Positions 7,311 to 15,281 of a stretch of 35,558 bases of DNA are shown here, one piece after another. The translations under genes were made by a program, and so were the position numbers. Positions within the stretch are counted from its first letter, which is position 1. The number at the start of each line of letters is the position of its first letter. The DNA is from CAYSPO01 sp964432945. Lineage in GTDB: Bacteria > Bacillota > Clostridia > Tissierellales > Peptoniphilaceae. A model generated the notes under the pieces. The model did no database searches. It was not told where the DNA came from and saw only the letters and a list, made by a program, of their open reading frames with translations. The DNA lies in NCBI GenBank assembly GCA_964432945.1, contig CAYSPO010000011.1, positions 1-35,558 on the forward strand, read 5' to 3'.

Positions 7311-8571
7311 TTATTAATCTGTCTGCTCTTTCTCTAACTTCTCTTTTTAAATCTTCTTCATTTATATTCAAAATTTTCCTATCTTCCATAACAACTTTTC
7401 CATCAATAATCACTGTGTTACAATCTGATCCTTGTAAAGAATAAACTACTGATGAAATCAAATCATTTATTGGCGACATATGAATACCGTCAAGGTCATA
7501 TATTGCTATATCTGCAGTGTAACCTTCAGCTATCTTACCTAAATCTATTCTTCTAATAGCCTTAGCTCCATTTACAGTTGCCAATTTAAGGCTTGTATAT
7601 GCATCTAAAGCCTTAGGGTTTTTTGAGACACCCTTTGCTAATAAAGAAGCTAAGTGAATTTCTTCTATCATATTAATATTATTATTGGACGCTGAACCAT
7701 CTGTTCCAATAGTCACATTAATATCTAAATCCTCCATTTTCGCTACTGGAGCAAATCCTGAAGCTAACTTTAGATTACTTGAAGCATTATGAGCAACTGA
7801 AACTTCTTTTTCTTTTAAAATATTCATATCTTCATCATCTACATGAACACAATGAGCTGCAATTGTTGGTCGATCAAACAATCCTATTTCATTTAAATAT
7901 TTCACTGGACTCATCTTATATTCATTCATTGAATCAAGAATTTCTTTCTCAGTTTCAGATACATGGATATGCATAAGAGTATCTAAATCACTTGAAAGGC
8001 CAGTTAATTTTTCTAAATTATCTCTAGATACAGTATAAATTGCATGAGGCGCAACTGCTACATCAATTAAAGATGAGTCTTTATATTTCTTTACTGCTTC
8101 TCTTACAAGGTCACTTGCTTCATTAAAATCATTAGCATCTACAAACCCAGTTGCAATAACAGCACCCATTCCAATTTCTTCAGCTGCTTGAGCCACCCCA
8201 TCTTCATACATATACATGTCTACAAATCTTGTACAACCAGATTTTATCATTTCAACCATATTTAGCATTGATCCATAGTAAACATCATCTGCTGTTAACT
8301 TAGCTTCTAAAGGGAAAATGGCCTTAGTCAGCCAGTCATATAAAGCAAGGTCATTCCCATGATTTCTAAATAAACTCATTCCTACATGGGTATGAGTGTT
8401 TATTAAACCAGGTATAGCAAGCTTTCCTGTTCCATCTATTACCTTGTCAGCTTCATATTCTTTATTGCTTATTTCTTTAATCTTCCCCTCTTCTATGTAT
8501 ATATTAACATTTTCAAGAACTAATCCTTCTTCATACATAGGTATAACATTTATATTTTTTATTAAAATCAT
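7303..8571 (-). CDS. mtaD: 5-methylthioadenosine/S-adenosylhomocysteine deaminase (amidohydrolase family)
   Basis: A metal-dependent TIM-barrel amidohydrolase of 422 aa. Metal ligands are visible: NTHTHVG (His60/His62), HIHVSETE, AAHCVHVD and the Asp of GTDGSASNNN. The sequence order LINTHTHVGMSLFRN, GCTRFVDMYM, HNASSNLKLASG is typical of the MTA/SAH deaminase branch, which deaminates these SAM by-products to inosyl forms. Related guanine, chlorohydrolase or other nucleoside deaminases are less likely. The start overlaps the stop of the RelA-domain gene (TAATG) and the end overlaps acpS, so it is embedded in one translationally coupled run. Confidence 0.88.
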   Translation of the reverse strand: MILIKNINVIPMYEEGLVLENVNIYIEEGKIKEISNKEYEADKVIDGTGKLAIPGLINTHTHVGMSLFRNHGNDLALYDWLTKAIFPLEAKLTADDVYYGSMLNMVEMIKSGCTRFVDMYMYEDGVAQAAEEIGMGAVIATGFVDANDFNEASDLVREAVKKYKDSSLIDVAVAPHAIYTVSRDNLEKLTGLSSDLDTLMHIHVSETEKEILDSMNEYKMSPVKYLNEIGLFDRPTIAAHCVHVDDEDMNILKEKEVSVAHNASSNLKLASGFAPVAKMEDLDINVTIGTDGSASNNNINMIEEIHLASLLAKGVSKNPKALDAYTSLKLATVNGAKAIRRIDLGKIAEGYTADIAIYDLDGIHMSPINDLISSVVYSLQGSDCNTVIIDGKVVMEDRKILNINEEDLKREVRERADRLING

Positions 8572-9938
8572 TAAAACTCTGCCTCCAACTCTAATTTATT
8601 GTAGTACCAGTCATAATCAAGCTTTGCATCTGATATATGTTTACAATTAATAAGAGATCTTTCAATTAGCTGGCATGTACTTCCTCTTACTAATTCCATA
8701 TTTTTATCTGTAAAAAAGTCTGAGTCATAATATTCGAAAACAAAACCCATAGTTATATCCATAAGACTATTTTTAATTTTTTCTCTAGCACATTTATCAA
8801 TTCTATAATCATCTAGTGCAACATCAATTCTATCACTAATTTTGAATACTAAATAATCTATAAAGTTTGCAAATTCTTCATTCTTATTTCCGCCTTCTAA
8901 TTCAAATATTATTGAAAGTATTAAATTCCATTTAAGGTCAACATTCATAATACTTTCAATTCCCGAACCAAGAACTTTTCCATGTTCAGATACCAAGCTT
9001 GACATATCATCTATTCCTAGAAGAACGCCATATCTAAATTCATTAGATTTAATATTGGCTAACTTTTTCATTATGCTTGTAAAATAATCAGTGATATCTA
9101 CATCTTGATTATACTGAACTTTGGCGAATAAATAATCGACTATTAAATCTGCTGAAGCTCTAAAATCCAAAAGAACTCCGGTGCTATCCTTAAATCCAAC
9201 AGAGAATATATCGTGTATCAATTTAGAAACCATTTTTTTTAGCTGCTGAACATTAATTTCTTCTTCATTAGCTTCAAGTTGCGACAAGTATTGGTACACA
9301 ACTAATAGCTGAGCATCTACTTGTTCAAGATTTCTTTTTATTGAATAAAGCATCTCTCTTAGAAAATCTTCAGTTATCATATAAGAGAAATTTTTATATA
9401 AGATGTCATGCTCTATATCTCCCCAAAAAACATTAACAAAAGATTTAATCTGAACTTCAAAATTATAGTTATATTTATTTCCAAGTATTTTTCCATCAAT
9501 TTTATATATAGCAAATCCATTTTGTTGTAATTGTGGCTGCTTATCTGAGAATTTTAAAAGCACATTACTATTTCTTGGGTTATAAAAATAGCCCTCATAA
9601 TCAGTAGATTCTATTGCAAAATATGTCTTTAAAAATTCAAATAATTCTTCTTCATCTTTTGTAAACCTACATTGAATTCTAATACCTATAATATCGGACA
9701 TATTTTCTATTACTTCTTCGGCAGTTTTATATTTGAGAAAAAAATTCTGCCTTAAAATTTTTTCACTAATAGATTCATTAGTCTTTATTCTTTTGTTTAT
9801 CGCTAATAAAGCTGGATCATTTTTATAAACATGCCTAAAGTATAAGCGAATTTCTTCTGCACAATTATTTATTTCAGCTCTATTTTCTTCAATTTCTTCT
9901 ATAACTTCATCTATAAATTCAAAAACTGTTAGTCTCAT
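8571..9938 (-). CDS. RelA/SpoT-domain (alarmone synthetase-like) protein with long C-terminal region
   Basis: 455 aa. Residues about 40-185 resemble the (p)ppGpp synthetase fold: SISEKILRQ, then MSDIIGIRIQCRF (Asp82 at the Mg position), then NFEVQIKSFVNVFWGDIEHDILYK (Glu161, His177), close to the small-alarmone-synthetase pattern. There is no HD hydrolase domain. The usual NGYRSxH loop that stacks on guanine reads NGFAIYK here (residues 140-146), with Phe for Tyr and no His. Residues 220-455 are an acidic, mostly helical region I cannot assign. Small synthetases are about 210-260 aa, so this one is about twice as long. Synthesis of an alarmone is probable; the exact nucleotide is open. The gene is first in the run to mazF and lies directly after a terminator-like hairpin. 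Confidence 0.75.
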   Translation of the reverse strand: MRLTVFEFIDEVIEEIEENRAEINNCAEEIRLYFRHVYKNDPALLAINKRIKTNESISEKILRQNFFLKYKTAEEVIENMSDIIGIRIQCRFTKDEEELFEFLKTYFAIESTDYEGYFYNPRNSNVLLKFSDKQPQLQQNGFAIYKIDGKILGNKYNYNFEVQIKSFVNVFWGDIEHDILYKNFSYMITEDFLREMLYSIKRNLEQVDAQLLVVYQYLSQLEANEEEINVQQLKKMVSKLIHDIFSVGFKDSTGVLLDFRASADLIVDYLFAKVQYNQDVDITDYFTSIMKKLANIKSNEFRYGVLLGIDDMSSLVSEHGKVLGSGIESIMNVDLKWNLILSIIFELEGGNKNEEFANFIDYLVFKISDRIDVALDDYRIDKCAREKIKNSLMDITMGFVFEYYDSDFFTDKNMELVRGSTCQLIERSLINCKHISDAKLDYDWYYNKLELEAEF

Positions 9939-9952
9939 AAGCTCCCTCTAAA

Positions 9953-9984
9953 AATTAAAGCATGACAAGAGTCATGCTTTAATT
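9953..9984 (-). terminator. Terminator/attenuator between subtilase and RelA-domain genes
   Basis: A perfect 14 bp stem, AATTAAAGCATGAC (9953-9966) with GTCATGCTTTAATT (9971-9984) and a 4 nt loop. On the minus strand a short T run follows. The subtilase stop codon (9979-9981) lies inside the stem, and the ribosome site of the next gene starts a few bases after it. Confidence 0.85.
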
Positions 9985-12216
9985 AAATAACATTCTATAC
10001 TCCACGTCTTTAGAAATAGAGTTTGTTCCACCTAAAATTATTATGTTTTCTAATTTCATGGAATCAATATATTTTCCACTTGCATTTGGAATTGAGTCTT
10101 TTGAAACTATTAAAACCGGATATTTATACGCACCAGCAACCGGTCCTGCTGTTAAAGCATCAACAGAAGAATTACCATTAGCTAAGAATATAGTTTGAGG
10201 ACTTTCATATAAATCTTCATTAATTAATACTGAAGTCTGATATCTATCACTACCTTCTTTTCTCTCAATTTCATAGCCTTTATTAATTAAATAATTTTCC
10301 AAATCCTTGCTTATAGAATTTTTTCCTCCCACAAGGGTAATTTTCTTAATTTGTAAATCTTCTATAGTTTTCTCAACAGATTCAGGAAGGGCGTTTTCAC
10401 TTGTAAGTAAAACAGGGGAATTTTTATATTTAGCAGGTCCAGATGCAGATATTGCGTCTACTTTCTTATTTTCATCGCCATTTACTAAATAAATTTCATC
10501 TATATCTATAAACTCACTAGCTTTTCTAGCTATATTAGCAGATGTTTCATATCTATTTTCACCATCAATTCTACTAGGAATTATGCCTATATTATCTTGA
10601 ATTTTTTCCACCAAAGAATTATTCAGAGTTTGTATTCCTCCAATTAAAACTATATTTTCAGGATTTAACCTTTGAATTTCCCTTATAGTTGTATCACTTA
10701 TATTATTCTCATCTGCTAATAACAATGGTCCTTCAGAATTATTTGTTAATATACTCATTACTAGTGAATCGATATAATTTATTCCATTTGCTATATAAAC
10801 AGTTGATGCTCCATCAGGAAAATAATCTTTACTTATTTTAACAGCAGTTTCAAACCTATTATCACCTTTTATTCTATCAATATTTTTCATATTTTCAGCT
10901 AATTCTAAAGCTCTATCTGCTTTCGGTAAACCATATCCAAAACCAAAATTTGGTATATTAGGATATTCACTGGATGTTAAAGGTTCAGAAGATTCTATTA
11001 TAGCTCTTTTTAGATGATCTATATTAGCTTCAGGCTTAAGCTCTTTTAATAAGGCAAATATTCCTGTTATATGAGGAGTTGCCGCGCTTGTTCCCCTAAT
11101 CTCCCCATAAATTTTTGAACCTGTAGCCACATGAACCTCTTCTCCTGGTGCAACTACTTCAGGCTTAATAATGGAAGGTTTCATTGGAGCAGGTCCTCTT
11201 TTTGAGAATTCACATAAATTTTTATTTTTATCTATAGCTCCCACAGAGAAAGCCCCATCAAGACAAGCAGGATTTTCAATTGAACCAGGCCCTGCCTTTT
11301 TATCAAACATATTCCCTGATGCAAAAACTGAAATTATATTTAAATCAGACCAAGATTGAAGTATATCTTCAAACCATTTTTCCTCGTTATTTTTTCCTCC
11401 CCAAGAATTATTAATAATATCAGGTCTTTTACTTGGATCTCCACCTGGAGCCATCATCCACTCAGCAGCTCTTAATACTACATCATTTGTGCTATTGTTT
11501 TCATCAAATGTTCTAGCTAAAATCCATTTAGACCCAGGAGCAACTCCACCTACTTCACTACCTTCTTTTCCTACTGCAATACTTACAATTGCAGTTCCGT
11601 GGTCAAGGCGCTTAACCTCCCCTCCTAAAGCGTCAAAATAGTTACCACTCTCATTAATCTCTCCATTTCCAATATAACCTCTAAAGTTATTGGAAATTTC
11701 TGGATGACTAAAATTAGCTTTCGAATCTATAAAACCAATTGTAACTCCTGTTCCATCTACATTATATAGTTTTTTTGCTTTATCAATATTCATTAAATCT
11801 GTATTCCAATTATATTCACTTAGGCTTCCAGAAAGATTTGTAATTTCACCCCCAGATGATTCTTGCTTTTCATTTAATTCAATAGAAGAAACATCGTCTC
11901 TTGCTTTGATATCTTGAAAAACTTCCTTATCTGCTTTAAGATGAATTAAATTAGAGATAAAGTAAGACTCATAGTATTCAACACCTTCAGTAGATTTTAA
12001 AAACTCAATTAATCCTGCTTGGCTTTTATTAGCTTCAGATCTTAGTGCTTCAATATATTTAACAGGATCACCATCAGCTTTATCTCTGGCAATTGTATGT
12101 ATATCTTCTTTCATGTATATCATCATATCTATGCTTTCATTTTCCTGTGCATAGACATTAGTTTGTAAGGTTATAATAAGTGAAATAGCGAATAATATTT
12201 TCTTAAATTTATTCAT
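9979..12216 (-). CDS. Secreted subtilisin-family (S8) serine protease with three CWB2 cell-wall-binding repeats
   Basis: 745 aa. A signal peptide (1-23, ending NVYA) leads into an I9-type propeptide (about 30-115) and the S8 catalytic domain (about 135-440). The triad is Asp164 (GFIDSK), His206 (DHGT) and Ser377 (GTSAATPH), with Asn302 (ASGN) for the oxyanion hole. The motif after His is AIVS instead of the usual HVAG. Residues 448-745 hold three CWB2 repeats, each starting RxxGxxRYxT (DRIKGDNRFET, SRIDGENRYET, ERKEGSDRYQT) and containing an IGG or VGG turn. These repeats bind anionic cell-wall polymers, so the enzyme should stay on the surface. ATG with ribosome site TAGGAGGA. It has its own promoter and terminator. 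Confidence 0.92.
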   Translation of the reverse strand: MNKFKKILFAISLIITLQTNVYAQENESIDMMIYMKEDIHTIARDKADGDPVKYIEALRSEANKSQAGLIEFLKSTEGVEYYESYFISNLIHLKADKEVFQDIKARDDVSSIELNEKQESSGGEITNLSGSLSEYNWNTDLMNIDKAKKLYNVDGTGVTIGFIDSKANFSHPEISNNFRGYIGNGEINESGNYFDALGGEVKRLDHGTAIVSIAVGKEGSEVGGVAPGSKWILARTFDENNSTNDVVLRAAEWMMAPGGDPSKRPDIINNSWGGKNNEEKWFEDILQSWSDLNIISVFASGNMFDKKAGPGSIENPACLDGAFSVGAIDKNKNLCEFSKRGPAPMKPSIIKPEVVAPGEEVHVATGSKIYGEIRGTSAATPHITGIFALLKELKPEANIDHLKRAIIESSEPLTSSEYPNIPNFGFGYGLPKADRALELAENMKNIDRIKGDNRFETAVKISKDYFPDGASTVYIANGINYIDSLVMSILTNNSEGPLLLADENNISDTTIREIQRLNPENIVLIGGIQTLNNSLVEKIQDNIGIIPSRIDGENRYETSANIARKASEFIDIDEIYLVNGDENKKVDAISASGPAKYKNSPVLLTSENALPESVEKTIEDLQIKKITLVGGKNSISKDLENYLINKGYEIERKEGSDRYQTSVLINEDLYESPQTIFLANGNSSVDALTAGPVAGAYKYPVLIVSKDSIPNASGKYIDSMKLENIIILGGTNSISKDVEYRMLFN

Positions 12217-12238
12217 ATCGTCCTCCTATTCTAATATA

Positions 12239-12270
12239 ATTATACCATACTAAAATAGGATTTAATCCTA
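12239..12270 (-). promoter_or_regulatory. Subtilase promoter with palindromic operator-like site
   Basis: On the minus strand an extended -10 (TGGTATAAT; the hexamer is 12239-12244) lies 22 nt before the ATG. At the -35 position there is only GATTAA, but this falls in a perfect inverted repeat TAGGATT-T-AATCCTA (12256-12270), a plausible regulator site. Confidence 0.55.
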
Positions 12271-12295
12271 AGTTAAGAAAAAAATAAATAAAAAA

Positions 12296-12313
12296 AGGCC
12301 TCTAAGCAGGCCT
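12296..12313 (-). terminator. Terminator after the first ferredoxin gene
   Basis: Two copies of the self-complementary AGGCCT (12296-12301 and 12308-12313) form a 6 bp stem with a 6 nt loop, followed on the minus strand by a long T-rich tail. Confidence 0.8.
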
Positions 12314-12320
12314 CTCTGAA

Positions 12321-12545
12321 CTATGCAAGATTTCTTTCATATAGCTTTCCATCAACAACAGGATCCATTGCTTGAACTGGACATTCTTCAAGACACCTAG
12401 AACAAATTAAACATTTTCCTTCGTCAATAACATATCTTTTTTCACCTTCCGAAATTGCATTCACTGGACAAACATCTACACAACTCCCACAAGAAATGCA
12501 TAAATCATTAATTCTAAATGTATTTAAACCTTTTTCTGTAATCAT
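12321..12545 (-). CDS. 2[4Fe-4S] ferredoxin-like protein
   Basis: 74 aa with two classic cluster motifs, CISCGSCVDVCP and CLICSRCLEECP, each CxxCxxCxxxCP. It therefore carries two [4Fe-4S] clusters and moves low-potential electrons in the cytoplasm. An N-terminal MITEKGLNTFRI extension precedes the first motif and a short tail follows the second (AMDPVVDGKLYERNLA). The ribosome site GGAGGGGAG gives the ATG at 12545. It lies 51 nt downstream of rsmI and ends at a terminator. The redox partner cannot be told from the sequence. Confidence 0.92.
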   Translation of the reverse strand: MITEKGLNTFRINDLCISCGSCVDVCPVNAISEGEKRYVIDEGKCLICSRCLEECPVQAMDPVVDGKLYERNLA

Positions 12546-12596
12546 AAGCTCCCCTCCTATTTTTCTAATATTATTTTAACATAAGTTTGTAATTCA

Positions 12597-13421
12597 TCAA
12601 TCTCTATTAAGAATACTTATGCTAACATCATATACTTCATTCTTACTTATAAAAAACTCTTTAGATACGATTTTTACAGCTTGAGATTTTGAATAGCCTT
12701 GATCCAGTTTTTTTATAAGTTCTTTTTCTATATCAATTTTTTCTTCAATATGAAATTCATCTAAAACTATTACTATTTCGCCTTTAACTCCTTCAGAAAA
12801 ATGATTACAAGCTTCTTCTACACTTCCTCTAAATATTTCTTCGTTTAATTTTGTTAGTTCTCGAGCCACAACTACTTGTCTTTGAGGGCAAATATCCTTT
12901 ATTAAATCTAAAGTAGCTAGAAGTCTATTAGGAGATTCGTAAATAATTGAAAGACCTGAATAGTTAATTGTATTTTCTATTTCCATTTTCTTTTCGCTAG
13001 CTTTCCTTGATAAAAAGCCTATAAATTGGAATCTTCCAGATAAAAATCCACAAGCCGATACAGCACTAATAACTGCACTTGGACCTGGTATTGGCACAAC
13101 TTGTATATTACTTTTGTGAGCAAGGTCAACGAAAATAGCTCCTGGATCAGATATACCGGGACTTCCTGCGTCTGATATGATAGCGATATTTTTCCCTGCT
13201 ATAATGTCATTTAACAATTGGTCTGATCTATGTTTTTCATTATGCTCATGGTAACTCATAAGTTTATTATTTATTTCAAAATGATTAAGCAATCTACCTG
13301 AATGCCTTGTATCTTCGCATAAAATTATATCTACATTTTTAAGAGTTTCCACTGCCCTTGGACTCAAATCTCCAAGGTTTCCAATAGGTGTAGCGATTAT
13401 ATAAAGTTTACCTCTATCCAT
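12597..13421 (-). CDS. rsmI: 16S rRNA 2'-O-ribose C1402 methyltransferase RsmI
   Basis: 274 aa. It starts LYIIATPIGNLGDLSPRA, the hallmark of RsmI (YraL/YabC), followed by CEDTRHSGRLL, SDAGSPGISDPG and VVPIPGPSAVISA, which form the SAM-binding tetrapyrrole-methylase fold. The C-terminal 45 residues (KSQAVKIVSKEF) are the usual RsmI helix-turn-helix-like tail. It methylates C1402 of 16S rRNA in the decoding site. The ATG overlaps the end of trmN6 by 8 nt, the same neighbour relationship as Bacillus yabB-yazA-yabC but without yazA. Confidence 0.95.
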   Translation of the reverse strand: MDRGKLYIIATPIGNLGDLSPRAVETLKNVDIILCEDTRHSGRLLNHFEINNKLMSYHEHNEKHRSDQLLNDIIAGKNIAIISDAGSPGISDPGAIFVDLAHKSNIQVVPIPGPSAVISAVSACGFLSGRFQFIGFLSRKASEKKMEIENTINYSGLSIIYESPNRLLATLDLIKDICPQRQVVVARELTKLNEEIFRGSVEEACNHFSEGVKGEIVIVLDEFHIEEKIDIEKELIKKLDQGYSKSQAVKIVSKEFFISKNEVYDVSISILNRD

Positions 13422-14106
13422 AATATGTATCCATTAACTCCTTTGTATAAGTTTTGTCATCATTGTATATTACTAAGTTTTTTTCTACAAGAAAATTTTT
13501 CCCTCCACCTTTTATAAACTCTGCCATAAATAGGTAAGGTTTATCTTCTGAAAAAGATGACACAAGTCTAAGTCTATGGGGTTCAATCCCGTATTTTCTT
13601 GAGATTTCCATAACATCAACTAACCTAGAAATTCTGTTGACCATAAATAATCGTCCTCTAAACTTTAGATTCTTTTTCGCAAAAGAAAAAATATCATCAA
13701 GATTTAGACAGCATTCATGAAAAGCTATGTGCTTAGCAGGATTAATATTCTCTATGCCCCTACCAACTTCAATATATGGTGGGTTTGTTATTATATAATC
13801 TACTTCTTTATCAAAACCTTCTCGAATATCTTTATTAATTATTTCTATATTTTCAATCTTATTAATTTCTACAGATTTTTCAGCCAAGTATGCCAATGTT
13901 TTTTGTATTTCAAAAGCGTAACAATAACTAGGTTTATAAAGATAATGACATCTAAGAGCAAGAATTCCTACCCCAGTTCCAATATCAATAATCGTTTTTC
14001 CTTTTTTCATTTTAGCAAAAGATGACAAGATAACTGAGTCAACTCCGAATTTAAAATGACTTTCGGACTGTAAAATTTTGTAATTTGTTCCTGGTATAAT
14101 ATCCAT
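13414..14106 (-). CDS. tRNA1(Val) adenine N6-methyltransferase-like (YabB/TrmN6 family)
   Basis: 230 aa from ATG 14106. The N-terminus SHFKFGVDSVILSSFA, SAM motif IDIGTGVGILAL and catalytic TNPPY are those of the YabB/YfiC N6-adenine methyltransferases that modify A37 of a tRNA. An in-frame start 34 codons upstream (14208) is rejected: the extra residues run through the end of the ferredoxin gene and a terminator hairpin, while GGAG lies 8 nt before the ATG at 14106. rsmI follows with an 8 nt overlap. Substrate by family only. Confidence 0.88.
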   Translation of the reverse strand: MDIIPGTNYKILQSESHFKFGVDSVILSSFAKMKKGKTIIDIGTGVGILALRCHYLYKPSYCYAFEIQKTLAYLAEKSVEINKIENIEIINKDIREGFDKEVDYIITNPPYIEVGRGIENINPAKHIAFHECCLNLDDIFSFAKKNLKFRGRLFMVNRISRLVDVMEISRKYGIEPHRLRLVSSFSEDKPYLFMAEFIKGGGKNFLVEKNLVIYNDDKTYTKELMDTYYG

Positions 14107-14126
14107 ATTTAATTCTCCAAAAAAAT

Positions 14127-14149
14127 AAAGCTCTTCAAAGAAGAGCTTT
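14127..14149 (-). terminator. Terminator after the second ferredoxin gene
   Basis: A perfect 10 bp stem, AAAGCTCTTC (14127-14136) with GAAGAGCTTT (14140-14149) and a 3 nt loop. The minus-strand tail is TATTTTTTT. It lies only 20 nt before the trmN6-like start. Confidence 0.9.
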
Positions 14150-14165
14150 TCATTCCTGTTATGTA

Positions 14166-14333
14166 TTATTCTGCGTGGATAGATCCAGTTGGGCATACTT
14201 CTACGCATGCTCCACAGTCAATACATTCATCTGCATCGATTACATAGATTTCTCCTTCTGAAATACATCCAGTAGGACATTCTGGTTGACAGCTACCACA
14301 AGCTATACAAGATTCATCAATTTTATGTGCCAT
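14166..14333 (-). CDS. 2[4Fe-4S] clostridial-type ferredoxin
   Basis: 55 aa from ATG 14333 (AHKIDESCIACGSC). Two CxxCxxCxxxCP motifs, CIACGSCQPECP and CIDCGACVEVCP, bind two [4Fe-4S] clusters. The size and sequence are those of small clostridial ferredoxins, the general low-potential electron carrier in fermentation. The upstream ATG at 14348 overlaps the ribosome site ATGGAGGTGG and is rejected. It is a self-contained unit with a consensus promoter upstream and a strong terminator downstream, suggesting high expression, although it sits inside the holB-ricT-trmN6 locus. Confidence 0.95.
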   Translation of the reverse strand: MAHKIDESCIACGSCQPECPTGCISEGEIYVIDADECIDCGACVEVCPTGSIHAE

Positions 14334-14361
14334 AATTTCCACCTCCATATTTGATATTTAA

Positions 14362-14390
14362 ATTATACAAAAGGGGCTTTGAAATGTCAA
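14362..14390 (-). promoter_or_regulatory. Perfect-consensus sigma-A promoter for ferredoxin
   Basis: On the minus strand TTGACA (14385-14390), a 17 nt spacer and TATAAT (14362-14367): both hexamers match the consensus exactly. The start codon at 14333 is about 28 nt downstream. Confidence 0.92.
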
Positions 14391-14418
14391 ACTAAAGCCG
14401 TTTTGATAAGCTTTATCA

Positions 14419-15273
14419 TTAATTTTCATTTTCACCTTTACAACAAGAACCTGAACATTTATTGTTAAGAATTTTTAGTTCATCTATATGAAACTCTTGA
14501 GTATAAAAATCACCTTCAGCATTTTTGAGTTTAACTCTAACTCTCTCCCTAAAAACCCTTAAGTCTATAACTTCTCCTAAGCCTTCTGGAGTATTTACTT
14601 TGTCTCCTAATTCAGGCATTTTTTTAATTGACTCTTCATAATTGTGGTGTTCAAATGATAAGCAACACATTAATCTACCACAAACTCCAGAAATCTTTGC
14701 AGGATTTAAAGACAGGCCTTGATCTTTAGCCATATTCATAGTAACAGGCTCAAATTCAGGCATAAATTGATGGCAACAAACTACTCTACCACAAATACCC
14801 ATTCCACCAATTATTTTTGTTTGATCCCTTACTCCAATTTGTCTAAGTTCAATTCTTAACTTAAATATTGAAGCTAGATCTTTAACAAGCTCTCTAAAGT
14901 CTACCCTGTCATCAGAAGTGAAATAAAAAATTAATTTGTTATTATCAAAAGTGTATTCTGATCCAATTAATTTCATATCCATATTGTGTTCCCCAATTTT
15001 TATATTACAAATATCAAAAGCATCTTGAGCTTTTTTTAAATTTTCTTTATGAATAATTTTATCCAGCTCATCTGCTTTTCTTATAACTGGTTTTAGCGGA
15101 GCTACAAGTTCTTCATCTGGAACAGTAATATTTGGGATAACACACTCCCCAAATTCAATGCCTCTTTTAGTTTCAACTATTACATTTTCTCCACTTTCAA
15201 AAGTTAAATCTAAAGGATCAAAGTAATACACTTTACCTGATTTCTTAAATCTAACACCTATTACATTATTCAT
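14419..15273 (-). CDS. ricT: RicT/YaaT, PSP1-domain protein
   Basis: 284 aa. The N-terminal third (VIGVRFKKSGKVYYFDP) and the central PSP1 domain are followed by conserved cysteines in GMGICGRVVCCHQF, SGVCGRLMCCLSFEH and the C-terminal CSGSCC. In Bacillus, RicT joins RicA (YlbF) and RicF (YmcA) in an iron-sulfur complex that directs RNase Y processing and affects sporulation and biofilm. Those partners are not in this window. It lies 9 nt after holB, as in Bacillus. Ribosome site GAGG supports the ATG at 15273. Confidence 0.92.
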   Translation of the reverse strand: MNNVIGVRFKKSGKVYYFDPLDLTFESGENVIVETKRGIEFGECVIPNITVPDEELVAPLKPVIRKADELDKIIHKENLKKAQDAFDICNIKIGEHNMDMKLIGSEYTFDNNKLIFYFTSDDRVDFRELVKDLASIFKLRIELRQIGVRDQTKIIGGMGICGRVVCCHQFMPEFEPVTMNMAKDQGLSLNPAKISGVCGRLMCCLSFEHHNYEESIKKMPELGDKVNTPEGLGEVIDLRVFRERVRVKLKNAEGDFYTQEFHIDELKILNNKCSGSCCKGENEN

Positions 15274-15281
15274 GTTGTCCT

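Noticed and set aside
14107..14208. Upstream extension of the trmN6-like protein
   Set aside because: It runs back through the ferredoxin 3' end and a strong terminator; a good ribosome site supports the ATG at 14106.
14404..14418. Short palindrome TGATAA-GCT-TTATCA after ricT
   Set aside because: Only a 6 bp stem with no T run in the direction of transcription.
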